DNA of 64,000 bases, from NCBI GenBank assembly GCA_963972255.1, contig CAXATO010000010.1, positions 123,358 through 187,357 of the forward strand. The letters run 5' to 3'. Position numbers and translations under genes: made by a program. The DNA comes from UBA1479 sp002706405 (lineage in GTDB: Bacteria > Pseudomonadota > Alphaproteobacteria > Rhodospirillales > Casp-alpha2). This document shows positions 8,665 through 17,550 of the stretch, one piece after another; position 1 is the stretch's first letter; each line of letters begins with the position of its first letter. The notes under the pieces were generated by a model. The model was not told the origin of the DNA. It saw only the letters and a list, made by a program, of their open reading frames with translations, and made no database searches.

Positions 8665-8695
8665 AAAAAAGAGGGCGGCCCCAAAAGGGCCGCCC
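8665..8695 (-). terminator. Rho-independent terminator of the 61-residue protein gene
   Basis: Read on the minus strand, arms of nine bases (GGGCGGCCC at 8673-8681 and GGGCCGCCC at 8687-8695 on the plus strand) close a five-base loop and are followed by TC and six T (plus-strand A run 8665-8670). It lies ~130 bases beyond the stop of the small minus-strand gene, which supports that gene being transcribed. The rest of 8536-8825 shows nothing I recognise. Confidence 0.75.
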
Positions 8696-8825
8696 GTCAG
8701 TTTGCCTATCTACTTCACATGTAGGGAGATGGCGCCGTTCCGCCCCGCGTCGCCGGCAAGGGGGGCAAGCCGGCGGGACCGAAGTCCCTGGGAGCGCCGC
8801 CGGCAACCGGGCGGCAATTCGGTCG

Positions 8826-9011
8826 TCAGCAGGGTGAGGGAACGCCGCTGCGCGGGGGGCGGGCCTGGTGTTCACCGAGGGGAGAGTGGCGGAAAATCCG
8901 ACCGATCACGTCGCGGACCGCTTCGGCCCGAAGCTGTCGGCCCCGGCGCATGCCGGCTTCGATCTCCGCGTGCGGGATGGTGTTCCTCAGATCAAGCGGT
9001 GTCATGGGCAT
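8826..9011 (-). CDS. Small basic protein of 61 residues, unknown function
   Basis: Starts at ATG 9011 behind TTAAGGAGAAAGACC, almost the same ribosome binding site as the 48-residue gene at 3008-3154. Its central helix RRGRQLRAEAVRDVIGRIFR matches the other protein's C-terminal pattern (AxxVRxxIGRxF). A second Met two codons in is possible. The tail after residue 42 is proline-rich with no recognisable fold. It is divergent from a LysR gene, 149 bases away, and followed by a good terminator. Together with the first copy it defines a repeated small-protein/LysR module. Likely a small regulatory or RNA/protein-binding peptide, but that is inference. Confidence 0.65.
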   Translation of the reverse strand: MPMTPLDLRNTIPHAEIEAGMRRGRQLRAEAVRDVIGRIFRHSPLGEHQARPPRSGVPSPC

Positions 9012-9094
9012 GGTCTTTCTCCTTAAATCACGACGACCGCGAAAACGGGCGGCGTCGTTGGTTGAGGGAAATCTAACCGTTGTAGTTTTGATTG

Positions 9095-9135
9095 ATAATC
9101 TGGATAGCTGGATTATGATTTGTGAAATTATTTCA
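9095..9135. promoter_or_regulatory. Two dyads in the LysR/small-gene divergent region
   Basis: ATAATC (9095-9100) and GATTAT (9111-9116) form a dyad with a 10-base spacer. TGAAAT-T-ATTTCA (9123-9135) is a perfect 13-base palindrome, 25 bases before the LysR GTG start. The sequence around is AT-rich against a GC-rich background, as expected of a divergent promoter. These are candidate sites for the adjacent LysR protein. Confidence 0.4.
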
Positions 9136-9160
9136 ATAAAAGACTGTTTGTGGAGGGAAT

Positions 9161-10075
9161 GTGGACCGAGACAGTGAAATGGCCGTGTTCGTCCGCGCGG
9201 TGGAAGGGGGCGGCTTCTCCGCCGCGGCGCGCGACCTGGGCATCACGCCGTCGGCGGTGAGCAAGCTTGTCGGGCGGCTCGAAGATCGCCTGGGTGCGCG
9301 GCTGTTGAACCGGACGACGCGCTCGATCAGCCTGACCGAGGAAGGCCGGACCTATTTCGAACGGGCGGTGACCATCCTGGAGGAAATCGAGGCGGCGGAA
9401 TTGGCCGTCCGTGAATTGCACGCGGAGCCGCGCGGCGTGCTCAAGGTCAATTCGTCGACCGCCTTCGGACGTTACGCGGTGATCCCGCACCTGCATGAGT
9501 TCATCGAGGCCTATCCTGAACTGCAGGTCCAGTTCATCACCTCGGACAGCATGGTCGATCTTGTCGGCGAAGGGGTGGATGTGGGGCTGCGCATCGGCAC
9601 CTTGACCGATTCCTCACTCATCGCGCGGCGCCTGACGCCGGTCAAACGGGTCGTCGCCGGGGCGCCCGCCTATTTCGAACGACACGGCGTTCCCCAGACG
9701 CCCGACGACCTGGTTCATCACAATTGCCTGCGGGTCAGTTTCGAAACCACGATCAATCGGTGGGAATTCAAAGGCACCGATGGTCCGCGCATCATGGACG
9801 TCAACGGGTCGCTGGTGGTCAATGACGCGTCGCTGCTTTACGACGCGGCGATTGCGGGGGTCGGGCTCATTCGCGCGGCGCAGTTCCTGACGTGGGAGGC
9901 GCTTCGGGACGGCCGCCTGGTGCCGGTGCTGCAGGAATATGAAACGGAGGAAGGGCGCAGCGTGTTTGCCGTCTATCCGCCGGGCCGCCATCAGGCGCCC
10001 AAGGTACGGGCGTTTATCGACTGGCTGGTCGAACGCTTCGTGAAGAACCCGCCCTGGGAACAGATGGAACCCTGA
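9161..10075 (+). CDS. LysR-family transcriptional regulator
   Basis: 304 residues starting at GTG 9161, with GGAGGG 3 bases upstream and the family opening MDRDSEMAVFVRAVEGGGF; an ATG at 9179 would trim the first helix. The HTH is at ~20-40 (AARDLGITPSAVSKLVGRLE), followed by RLLNRTTRSISLTEEG, typical of the large CrgA/DhcR-like LysR branch. The C-terminal domain is a type 2 periplasmic-binding fold. It is divergent from the 61-residue gene and convergent with the 164-residue gene. The target is probably the divergent gene and itself; no metabolic neighbour points to an effector. Confidence 0.83.
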   Translation: MDRDSEMAVFVRAVEGGGFSAAARDLGITPSAVSKLVGRLEDRLGARLLNRTTRSISLTEEGRTYFERAVTILEEIEAAELAVRELHAEPRGVLKVNSSTAFGRYAVIPHLHEFIEAYPELQVQFITSDSMVDLVGEGVDVGLRIGTLTDSSLIARRLTPVKRVVAGAPAYFERHGVPQTPDDLVHHNCLRVSFETTINRWEFKGTDGPRIMDVNGSLVVNDASLLYDAAIAGVGLIRAAQFLTWEALRDGRLVPVLQEYETEEGRSVFAVYPPGRHQAPKVRAFIDWLVERFVKNPPWEQMEP

Positions 10076-10086
10076 GCAGGTGGGGG

Positions 10087-10581
10087 TCAGCCGGTCATGG
10101 CTTGCGTTTCCTCGCCCAGCAGCCAGCCATAGGCTTGGTCGATATTCTCGAAGGCCGACACGCGGTGGTCGGTGATCTTCCGAATGGCGTTTGACGCGGA
10201 TCCATAGCTGTCGAACCCCGAAGGAAGGTTGCGGTTCGGCGGCAGGACCATGGCCTTGCGCTCAAGGCCTGCGGAAATCGCGCTGGGGAACACGTCGTCG
10301 GCAAGCCAGTCTTCCGAACAATAGAAGCTTTGGGTCAGATGGCGCATGTCGGCGAGCCAATATCGGTATTCGCCTGTTCGCAGCATGTCGCAGACGTAGC
10401 TACCGACCTGGCGGAAATTTTCTTCCGTTTCGAAATTTCCGAACCATAAGTCCGTGACCAGCCCCTGGTCCAGGTTATGGCCGACGATCGCGAAGGGCTG
10501 ACCGTTCTTCAATCTGAAGGTGCGGACGGCCTGGACTTGGTAGTCCGATTTGGGAAGCCGGTCGGACGCGAGGATGTTCAT
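10087..10581 (-). CDS. Conserved hypothetical protein, 164 residues
   Basis: The start at 10581 is chosen because CAGGAGAC lies 7 bases before it; an ORF to 10617 exists but lacks a ribosome binding site. No signal peptide or membrane segment. The sequence has alternating strand-like (FAIVGHNLDQGLVTDLWFG) and helix-like parts, with YWLADMRHL in the middle and a C-terminal HRVSAFENIDQAYGWLLG. The layout recalls SpoIIAA/STAS-like single-domain proteins, in which a strand ending in D-R is followed by a helix, but I cannot confirm this. It is monocistronic and convergent with the LysR gene. Function unknown. Confidence 0.55.
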   Translation of the reverse strand: MNILASDRLPKSDYQVQAVRTFRLKNGQPFAIVGHNLDQGLVTDLWFGNFETEENFRQVGSYVCDMLRTGEYRYWLADMRHLTQSFYCSEDWLADDVFPSAISAGLERKAMVLPPNRNLPSGFDSYGSASNAIRKITDHRVSAFENIDQAYGWLLGEETQAMTG

Positions 10582-10785
10582 TGGAAGTCTCCTGAGTATC
10601 TGCCGCATGGGTTGCAATGCTTGTGCCAGCCCGAAAGCGCGGAATTTGGCCGAAATTCAGGGTTTCCTAATCCAATCTGACCGAGACGAAAGTCATAATG
10701 ACAAAAGGCATAGGGGTGAAGTCGGATTCGCCCGACGCCCGCGGTGCCCTTTCAGAGGGCATCCGTGGGTCCTTGACCTGTTAAA

Positions 10786-10821
10786 TATATCGGCTTGATA
10801 TAGTATAAAGTTGCATATAGT
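10786..10821. promoter_or_regulatory. Candidate PadR operator and promoter region
   Basis: A perfect dyad TATATC-GGCTT-GATATA lies at 10786-10802, and the heptamer ATATAGT occurs twice (10798-10804 and 10815-10821), 17 bases apart. This is the AT-rich island ahead of the PadR-efflux operon. PadR proteins usually repress their own operon by binding dyads here. The remainder of 10582-10894 shows no other clear signal. Confidence 0.5.
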
Positions 10822-10894
10822 TTCCGCGGCAATTCCACAGTGACGATCTTAAGAAGAAAGGACTGGGCCGGCGGTGCGGGCCCTGTTTCGGTGA

Positions 10895-11434
10895 ATGGAC
10901 GCAAAGACCCTTTGCCTGGGCGTGCTCGTGATGGGCGATGCCTCGGGCTATGAAATCCGCAAGATGTTCGAAGAGGGACCCTTCGCCCATTTCCAGGACG
11001 TCGGCTATGGCTCCATTTATCCGGCGTTGGCCAAACTGTCCGATGAAGGGCTGATCGCGGTCACGGAGACCCCTGATGAAGGCCATCCGGACAAGAAGGT
11101 CTATGCCGTCACCCCGGCCGGTCGGGCGGTCTTCCGGAAATCCCTGGCGCGTGCGCCGATGACCGACAAGATTCGGTCCGATACGGCGTTCTTGATGTTC
11201 TTCGCCGAATATCTCGACCCGGATCATCTGCGCACGGTCTATGACGACTATCTGACCTTCTACCGTGAGCGGATCCGGGTCATGCAGGAGCTGGACCCGG
11301 AAGGTGTGTCCGAGGGGCGGCTGTTCGTGCGCGGCCTGGGGCTGGCGTTCTACCAGGCGGTGGTCACCTACATGACCGACAATCGTGAGCGATTTTTAAA
11401 CGCGGCGCCCGGCAATGCCGACGCGGCGGAATAG
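10895..11434 (+). CDS. PadR-family transcriptional regulator
   Basis: 179 residues. The N-terminal ~85 residues form the PadR winged helix: LGVLVMGDASGYEIRKMFEE, GSIYPALAKLSDEGLI and KKVYAVTPAGRAVF are all hallmarks. The C-terminal ~90 residues are the Vir-like helical dimerisation region. It heads an operon with a membrane fusion protein (11 bases away) and an RND pump, so it most likely represses the pump until a pump substrate binds. The start ATG has no strong ribosome binding site. A dyad 100 bases upstream is the likely operator. Confidence 0.88.
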   Translation: MDAKTLCLGVLVMGDASGYEIRKMFEEGPFAHFQDVGYGSIYPALAKLSDEGLIAVTETPDEGHPDKKVYAVTPAGRAVFRKSLARAPMTDKIRSDTAFLMFFAEYLDPDHLRTVYDDYLTFYRERIRVMQELDPEGVSEGRLFVRGLGLAFYQAVVTYMTDNRERFLNAAPGNADAAE

Positions 11435-11444
11435 GGATACCTTC

Positions 11445-12599
11445 ATGAAACTTCCCCTCAAACCCTCCTATATCGCGGCCGTGGTTCTTGCCTTGGGCAC
11501 CATCGCCTGGATTTTCTCCGGCGATCTGGAGCAGGCGAAGCGCCATTACGGCGTTACCACAGCAGACCCCGCCGATCCCGCGGCCGCGCCGGCGGCCGGG
11601 GCGGCGAACGCCGACCGTGCGGAAAAAGCGTTGGCCATGGTTCGTGTGCGGCACATGGAAGCGACGGACCGTGTGCGTGAAATAACCGTGACCGGGCGCA
11701 CGGAAGTCATTCTCGATGCCGAGATCACGGCCGAAACCACCGGTCGCATCGTCGAGATCGCTGCCACCAAGGGGGCCTGGCTGAACAAAGGCGACGTGAT
11801 CCTGAAACTGGCCATGGATGATCGCGCGGCCCGCCTGCGCGAAGCCGAGGCCCGCGTAACTTTCGAGCGCATCGGCTTTGATGCCGCCAAGAAGCTGACC
11901 AAGAAGGGGTTTCAGTCCGAGGTCAAACTGGCCCAGGAGGAATCCGAACTGGAACAGGCCAAGGCTGAACTGGCGGCCATCAAGCTGGATGTGGAGCGCA
12001 CGACCGTGCGCGCGCCCATCGCGGGCTATCTCGAAACCCTGCCGGTCAGCGTCGGGGACTATCTCAAATCCGGCGACAAGATCGTGGTTCTGATCAATCC
12101 CGATCCCATCCGGGTCGTGGCGCAGGTTTCGGAACGGGACGTGTCGAACCTGAAGCAAGGCGACACCGCCATCGCCCGCACGGTTCAGGGGCAGGTATTT
12201 ACCGGCGCGATCCGCTACGTCGCCCAGCGTGCCGATGAGGCGACGCGCACCTTCCGTGTCGATGCCTGGCTGGAGAATCCGGACCACGCCCTACGCGACG
12301 GCCAGACCATGGAAGTCCAGTTCCGAGCGGGACAGGAAAAAGCCCATATGCTTTCCGCCGCCGTCTTGACGTTGAACGACGCCGGCGAAATCGGCGTCAA
12401 ATACGTGGATGATACGAACCATGTCCGGTTTTCTAAGGTCCGTATCATCGCCCATACGCCCGACGGCATCTGGCTGGGTGGCCTGCCGGACAGGGTGACC
12501 CTGATTACCGTGGGCCAGGAGTTCGTCACGGAAGGACAGTTGGTGCAACCCGTCGACGAAGGTAGCCTGACGCCCGGCAAGGATGCCCCCGCATCATGA
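11445..12599 (+). CDS. RND efflux periplasmic adaptor (membrane fusion protein)
   Basis: 384 residues from ATG 11445; the ORF opens earlier at 11415 but overlaps padR and reads as non-membrane there. An N-terminal anchor (YIAAVVLALGTIAWIFSG) precedes an Ala/Pro linker. Next come the lipoyl/barrel-sandwich halves (VTGRTEVILDAEITAETTGR and TVRAPIAGYLE) around a short coiled-coil hairpin, then a beta-barrel (DPIRVVAQVSERDVSNLKQG) and a membrane-proximal domain. It bridges the inner-membrane RND pump to an outer-membrane channel. No outer-membrane factor gene is present here, so a TolC-like protein must be supplied elsewhere. Its TGA overlaps the RND ATG (ATGA). Confidence 0.88.
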   Translation: MKLPLKPSYIAAVVLALGTIAWIFSGDLEQAKRHYGVTTADPADPAAAPAAGAANADRAEKALAMVRVRHMEATDRVREITVTGRTEVILDAEITAETTGRIVEIAATKGAWLNKGDVILKLAMDDRAARLREAEARVTFERIGFDAAKKLTKKGFQSEVKLAQEESELEQAKAELAAIKLDVERTTVRAPIAGYLETLPVSVGDYLKSGDKIVVLINPDPIRVVAQVSERDVSNLKQGDTAIARTVQGQVFTGAIRYVAQRADEATRTFRVDAWLENPDHALRDGQTMEVQFRAGQEKAHMLSAAVLTLNDAGEIGVKYVDDTNHVRFSKVRIIAHTPDGIWLGGLPDRVTLITVGQEFVTEGQLVQPVDEGSLTPGKDAPAS

Positions 12600-15500
12600 A
12601 TGCGCTGATCGACGCGGCCCTGAGCCATGCCCGGACGGTGATCCTGACCCTGGTGCTGGTCCTGGTGGCCGGAACGGTTGCCTATGTGGAGATTCCCAAG
12701 GAAGCCGAGCCGGACGTCAATATCCCCATCATCTATGTCTCGATCACCCATGAAGGCATTTCGCCCGAGGATGCCGAGCGCCTGTTGATCCGCCCCATGG
12801 AAAAGGAAATGCGCGGCATCGACGGGGTCAAGAAGATGACCGCCAAAGGCTACGAAGGCGGGGCCAACGTGACCCTGGAATTCGAGGCCGGGTTCGATGC
12901 CGATCAGGCGCTGACCGACGTGCGCGAAAAGGTTGACCTGGCCAAGCCGGAACTGCCCGACGACACGGATGAGCCGACGGTCAACGAGGTTAATTTCTCC
13001 TTGTTCCCGGTGATCGCGGTGACCCTTTCCGGGAACGTGCCGGAGCGCCTGTTGCTCAAGCTGGCGCGCGACCTGCGCGACAAGATCGAAGCCGTGTCCG
13101 CCGTCCTGTCGGCGCAGATCGCCGGTGACCGTGAGGAACTTCTGGAGATCCTCATCGATCCCATCAAGCTGGAAAGTTACAACCTCTCGCCGATCGATAC
13201 GGTGCAGCTTGTCGACGCCTCCAACAAGCTGGTCGCCGCGGGGGCACAGGACACGGGCCAGGGCCGGTTTTCCATGAAGGTGCCGGGGCTGTTCGAAACG
13301 CTCAGCGACATCGTCACCATGCCCGTCGCGTTCAAGGGCGACGCCGTGGTTACCTTCGGGGACGTCGACGAGGTCCGGCGCGGGTTTAAGGACCCGGACG
13401 GCTTTGCGCGCATTCATGGCGAGAAGGCGATCGTGCTTGAGGTCGTCAAGCGGACGGGCGAGAACATCATCGACACCGTTGAAACCGTGCGCCGTATCGT
13501 TGCCGAGGAACAGGCCGGCTGGTCCGAGGAAGTGCGCCGCGCGGTCTCGGTCGACTTCATTCAGGACAAATCAATCCAGGTCCGTACCATGCTTCTGGAC
13601 CTGCAGAACAACGTGACGGCGGCGGTCCTGCTGGTCATGGTGGTGGTGGTCGCGGCCCTCGGCCTGCGCTCTGCCGGGCTGGTCGGACTGGCCATTCCGG
13701 GTTCGTTCCTGACCGCCATCCTGGCATTGTCGGCCATGGGATTGACGGTCAACATCGTGGTGCTGTTCTCGCTCATCCTCGCCGTCGGCATGCTGGTCGA
13801 CGGGGCCATCGTCGTCACCGAATACGCCGACCGCAAAATGACCGAAGGGGCGCCGCCTCGGCTTGCCTACGGGCTGGCCGCCAAGCGCATGGCTTGGCCG
13901 ATCACGGCCTCGACCGCGACGACCCTGGCCGCCTTTCTGCCGCTTCTGTTCTGGCCGGGCGTGGTCGGTGAGTTCATGAAGTACCTGCCGATTACCCTGC
14001 TGATGACCCTGGCGGCGTCGCTTCTGATGGCGTTGATCTTCGTGCCGACCCTGGGGGCCGCGTTCGGTCGCGCCGGCGGGGCGGCCGATCCGGAAACGGC
14101 CAAGCGCTTGGCCGCGGCCTCCGAAGAAGAGGACGACGAAGGGGCCGGCAATCTGGACGCCATCGGCGGCCTGACCGGGACCTATCTGCGGGTGTTGCAC
14201 GGGGCCATCAGCCATCCGGTGAAAGTTCTGCTGGGGTCGGTGTTGCTGTTGATCGGGGTTCAGGTCGGTTATGCCAAGATCGGCCACGGGGTCGAATTCT
14301 TTCCCGATGTGGAACCGGAACTGGCGCAGTTGCAGGTTCGTGCCCGGGGCAATCTGTCGGCCTGGGAACAGGACAAGCTGATGCGCGAGGTCGAAGACCG
14401 CATCCTCGACATGCGCGAGTTCAAAAGCATCTACACCCGCACGGGAAAGAATCAGCAATCCCAGGAAGCCGAGGACATCATCGGCACCATCACCCTGGAA
14501 TTCGCCGACTGGACGACCCGGCGCACGGCCGACGAAATCCTGACCGATGTCGAAGCCCGCACCCGCGGCCTGGCCGGCATTCACGTCGATCGGCGTAAGC
14601 AGGAAAAGGGCCCGCCCGTGGGCAAGCCCGTGAACGTGGAACTGACGTCACGCCTGCCGGAACTGCTGCCCGCCGCCGTGCAGAAGGTGCTGGAAGGTTT
14701 CGAGGCCGTCGGCGGCCTGATCAACATCGAGGACGGCCGCCAGCTTCCCGGCATCGATTGGGAAGTGCAAGTCGACCGCGCTCAGGCGATCAAGTTCGGT
14801 GCCAACGTGCAGCTGATCGGCCGCATGGTGCAGACCGTGACCACGGGCATCAAGGTCGGCGAATATCGCCCGGACGACAGTGACGACGAGATCGACATCC
14901 GGGTCCGTTATCCGGCCGAATTCCGCACCCTCGAACAACTTTATGCAATCAAGGTCAACACCGACAAAGGCCCGGTGCCGATCCGAAATTTCGTGACCAT
15001 CACGCCCAAGCCCAAGATCGGCACCCTGTCGCGGTCCGACGGCAAGCGGGTGTTGGCGGTCAAGGCCGACGTGGCGCCCGGCGTTCAGGCGGCGGAAAAG
15101 CAGGCGGCCTTGAAGGAATGGATCGCCCAGGCGGGCCTGGACCCGCGCATCGGGATCGAGTTCAAGGGCGAGGACGAGGAACAGGTCAAGGCCGAGGCGT
15201 TCCTGTCCAAGGCCTTTTCGGCGGCCCTGTTCATCATGGCGATCATCCTGGTGACCCAGTTCAACAGCTTCTATTCGGCGTTCCTGATCCTGTCGGCGGT
15301 CATCATGTCGACCATCGGCGTATTCATCGGCCTGATGGTCACGGCGCAGCCCTTCGGCATCGTCATGACGGGGATCGGCGTGATCGCGCTGGCGGGGATC
15401 GTGGTCAACAACAACATCGTGCTGATCGATACCTTCGACCGCCTGGCCAAGACAGCCAAGGACATGAAAGGCGCGATCCTGCGCACGGGCGCGCAGCGTC

Positions 15501-15772
15501 TGCGCCCGGTGCTGCTGACTTCGGTGACCACGGTTCTGGGGCTGATGCCCATGGTGCTGGGCATGAACATCGACTTCGTCAATCACGAGGTTACGGTGGG
15601 CGCGCCCTCGACCCAATGGTGGCGCTCATTGGCCACGGCCATCGTGTTCGGCCTGGCCTTCGCCACGGTGCTGACCCTGATCGTGACCCCGGCCGCACTC
15701 ATGGCGCGGGCCAATTTCCAGGCCTGGCGGGCTCGGCGGTGGGGCGGCAACCGGCTGGACGGGGCGGAATAG
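12596..15772 (+). CDS. RND-family efflux transporter, inner-membrane pump
   Basis: 1058 residues, the normal size for AcrB-type pumps. TM1 is followed by YVEIPKEAEPDVNIPIIYVS, the family signature after the first helix. The TM2-6 cluster at ~330-490 includes LILAVGMLVDGAIVV, with the proton-relay Asp. A second periplasmic loop and a second TM cluster (~880-1045) with GIVVNNNIVLIDTFDR follow. Both halves of the pseudo-duplication are intact. The IPKEAEPDV motif and the acidic loop EEEDDEGAGN near 505 fit the heavy-metal/hydrophobe or uncharacterised RND branch; I would not choose a substrate. It uses proton motive force to export compounds, under the PadR regulator. Confidence 0.9.
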   Translation: MNALIDAALSHARTVILTLVLVLVAGTVAYVEIPKEAEPDVNIPIIYVSITHEGISPEDAERLLIRPMEKEMRGIDGVKKMTAKGYEGGANVTLEFEAGFDADQALTDVREKVDLAKPELPDDTDEPTVNEVNFSLFPVIAVTLSGNVPERLLLKLARDLRDKIEAVSAVLSAQIAGDREELLEILIDPIKLESYNLSPIDTVQLVDASNKLVAAGAQDTGQGRFSMKVPGLFETLSDIVTMPVAFKGDAVVTFGDVDEVRRGFKDPDGFARIHGEKAIVLEVVKRTGENIIDTVETVRRIVAEEQAGWSEEVRRAVSVDFIQDKSIQVRTMLLDLQNNVTAAVLLVMVVVVAALGLRSAGLVGLAIPGSFLTAILALSAMGLTVNIVVLFSLILAVGMLVDGAIVVTEYADRKMTEGAPPRLAYGLAAKRMAWPITASTATTLAAFLPLLFWPGVVGEFMKYLPITLLMTLAASLLMALIFVPTLGAAFGRAGGAADPETAKRLAAASEEEDDEGAGNLDAIGGLTGTYLRVLHGAISHPVKVLLGSVLLLIGVQVGYAKIGHGVEFFPDVEPELAQLQVRARGNLSAWEQDKLMREVEDRILDMREFKSIYTRTGKNQQSQEAEDIIGTITLEFADWTTRRTADEILTDVEARTRGLAGIHVDRRKQEKGPPVGKPVNVELTSRLPELLPAAVQKVLEGFEAVGGLINIEDGRQLPGIDWEVQVDRAQAIKFGANVQLIGRMVQTVTTGIKVGEYRPDDSDDEIDIRVRYPAEFRTLEQLYAIKVNTDKGPVPIRNFVTITPKPKIGTLSRSDGKRVLAVKADVAPGVQAAEKQAALKEWIAQAGLDPRIGIEFKGEDEEQVKAEAFLSKAFSAALFIMAIILVTQFNSFYSAFLILSAVIMSTIGVFIGLMVTAQPFGIVMTGIGVIALAGIVVNNNIVLIDTFDRLAKTAKDMKGAILRTGAQRLRPVLLTSVTTVLGLMPMVLGMNIDFVNHEVTVGAPSTQWWRSLATAIVFGLAFATVLTLIVTPAALMARANFQAWRARRWGGNRLDGAE

Positions 15773-15776
15773 GCGC

Positions 15777-16634
15777 TTATTCGGCGGTGGTGCCGGGGGC
15801 CGCTTCCGAATTTGTCGAGCGGCTCTTGTGCCATAGGTAGGACCGGATGGAGAGCGGGAAACTGGCGATGTAAAGCACCAGGATCGCTGTCAGCGCCAGC
15901 CAGGGGTCGGTCACCACGAAGGCGGCCAGGACCGCCACGGCGATCATCAGCGGCATCATCCAGGCCCGTGCCATCTTCATGTTCTTGAACGAGAAGGTGG
16001 GCAGGGTCGAGACGAACAGACCGCCGCAAACGATCAGCACGACCGAGACCAGATAAGGGTTCTGCAGGTAGCCGACATAGGCTTCCGGCACTTGAAACGA
16101 CAGGATCATCGGCAGCAGGACCAGTCCCGCACCCGCCGGGGCCGGCACACCCGTGAAGAAGCGGCCCGCCCAGACAGGTTTCTTGTCGTCTTCCAGCACG
16201 GTGTTGAAGCGCGCCAGACGCATGGCGCAGCACATGGCGAACAGCACGACCAGGAACCAGCCGAAGCGGCCGGCGCCTTCCAACGCCCAGTGATAGAGGA
16301 TCATCGCCGGCGCGACGCCGAAGCAGATGAAGTCGGACAGCGAATCGAGTTCCGCCCCGAACTTGCTCGATCCCTTCAACAGGCGCGCGACGCGGCCGTC
16401 CAGGGTATCCAGGATTGCCGCGATTAGAATGGCGAAGGCGGCGGCTTCCCAGCGTTCGTGCAAAGCGAAGCGCATCCCCGTCATGCCCGAGGCCAGGGCC
16501 CCCAGGGTCAGCATGTTGGGGATCATCTTGTTGAGAGGCATGACGCGCAGCCCCCGGCGCAGGCGGCGCGGACGCTCGCCTCGGGCCGAATTGGCGGCTG
16601 GGCCTTTGGTCGGGGTGGGTTTGGCGTCGCTCAT
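15777..16634 (-). CDS. pssA: CDP-diacylglycerol-serine O-phosphatidyltransferase
   Basis: 285 residues, an integral membrane enzyme making phosphatidylserine from CDP-diacylglycerol and serine. The CDP-alcohol phosphotransferase signature is perfect: DTLDGRVAR, eight residues, then GAELDSLSD. Eight or so hydrophobic helices follow. The basic N-terminus (RPRRLRRGLRV) faces the cytoplasm. The gene begins 21 bases after psd on the same strand; the product feeds psd. It is convergent with the RND pump gene, 4 bases away. Confidence 0.93.
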   Translation of the reverse strand: MSDAKPTPTKGPAANSARGERPRRLRRGLRVMPLNKMIPNMLTLGALASGMTGMRFALHERWEAAAFAILIAAILDTLDGRVARLLKGSSKFGAELDSLSDFICFGVAPAMILYHWALEGAGRFGWFLVVLFAMCCAMRLARFNTVLEDDKKPVWAGRFFTGVPAPAGAGLVLLPMILSFQVPEAYVGYLQNPYLVSVVLIVCGGLFVSTLPTFSFKNMKMARAWMMPLMIAVAVLAAFVVTDPWLALTAILVLYIASFPLSIRSYLWHKSRSTNSEAAPGTTAE

Positions 16635-16655
16635 GGCGGTCTGCCTTCCGTTTCG

Positions 16656-17375
16656 TTACCGGCGCTGCGCCGTGCGGGCGGCGTCGGCACCGATTTCGGC
16701 GATCACCGTTTCGCCGGCGATGCTGGTCTGGCCGACGGAAACCAGGGGCTCGCAACCTTCGGGCAGGTAAACGTCGACCCGCGAGCCGAAGCGGATCAGG
16801 CCGAAGCGTTCGCCGGCGCTGACCGTGTCGCCCTCGCTCAGGTCGCACAGAATGCGCCGCGCCACCAGGCCCGCGATCTGCACCACGGCGATCTCGTTCT
16901 TTTTCGGTGAGCGGCTTTTCACGCCGGCGATCTTCAGGCGCACGCTCTGGCGTTCATTTTCCACGCTGGCCTTGTCCAGGGAGGCGTCCAGGAAGGCGCC
17001 GGGGCGGTAGGCGAGCTTGACCACCGTGCCCGATACGGGCGTGCGGTTCACATGGACATTGAACACGTTCATGAAGATGGCGATGCGGGTGCGTTCCTCA
17101 TCGCCCATTTCCAGTTCCGGCGGCGGTGCCGCGCGGTCGATCATCTGCACGGCGCCGTCGGCGGGTGCGATGACCAGCGCGTTGCCCAGGGGCGTCATGC
17201 GGTCCGGGTCGCGGAAAAAGTAGACGCACCAAGCCGTCAGAACAACGCCCAGCCAGCCCAGTTCCTCGGCAATGAAGAACAGGACGATGGTGACCGCCGC
17301 AAACAATGCGATGAACGGCCATCCCGCCTTGTGGATGGGGGTCATGACAGTATCCAGGATGATGTTCTGTTTCAT
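16656..17375 (-). CDS. psd: Phosphatidylserine decarboxylase
   Basis: 239 residues, the short alphaproteobacterial type. It decarboxylates phosphatidylserine to phosphatidylethanolamine at the inner membrane. Two hydrophobic segments are at the N-terminus (GWPFIALFAAVTIVLFFIAE). The self-cleavage site producing the pyruvoyl group lies in RFGSRVDVYLP, between Gly197 and Ser198. The proenzyme would split there into a large beta and a ~42-residue alpha chain. NVHVNRTPVSG is another family motif. First gene of psd-pssA. Confidence 0.93.
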   Translation of the reverse strand: MKQNIILDTVMTPIHKAGWPFIALFAAVTIVLFFIAEELGWLGVVLTAWCVYFFRDPDRMTPLGNALVIAPADGAVQMIDRAAPPPELEMGDEERTRIAIFMNVFNVHVNRTPVSGTVVKLAYRPGAFLDASLDKASVENERQSVRLKIAGVKSRSPKKNEIAVVQIAGLVARRILCDLSEGDTVSAGERFGLIRFGSRVDVYLPEGCEPLVSVGQTSIAGETVIAEIGADAARTAQRR

Positions 17376-17405
17376 GTGCCGCCGTTAATATCCGTTGATG
17401 TCCCC

Positions 17406-17424
17406 CCGCCGGCCGGGCCGGCGG
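17406..17424. repeat. GC-only palindrome in the psd leader
   Basis: Arms CCGCCGGCC and GGCCGGCGG around one G, 31 bases upstream of the psd start. In the psd transcript this would be a very stable hairpin. It may end transcription from upstream or affect psd expression; no T-tract adjoins it. Confidence 0.45.
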
Positions 17425-17550
17425 TTCGGGCGCCCTACATAACATATTTTACCCGGAATGCCCGGTTGAAATACCGGAGATATGGATCTGAGGTCCTTGT
17501 CAGGGGCCCGGCAAAAAGACGATAATCCGACGAGCAGATAGGAGATCTCC

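Noticed and set aside
6733..8724. A 663-codon ORF on the plus strand opposite the SLC13/RCK gene
   Set aside because: It is a GC-rich mirror frame: low-complexity, H/R/G/Q-rich translation, no domain. The minus-strand gene has clear motifs.
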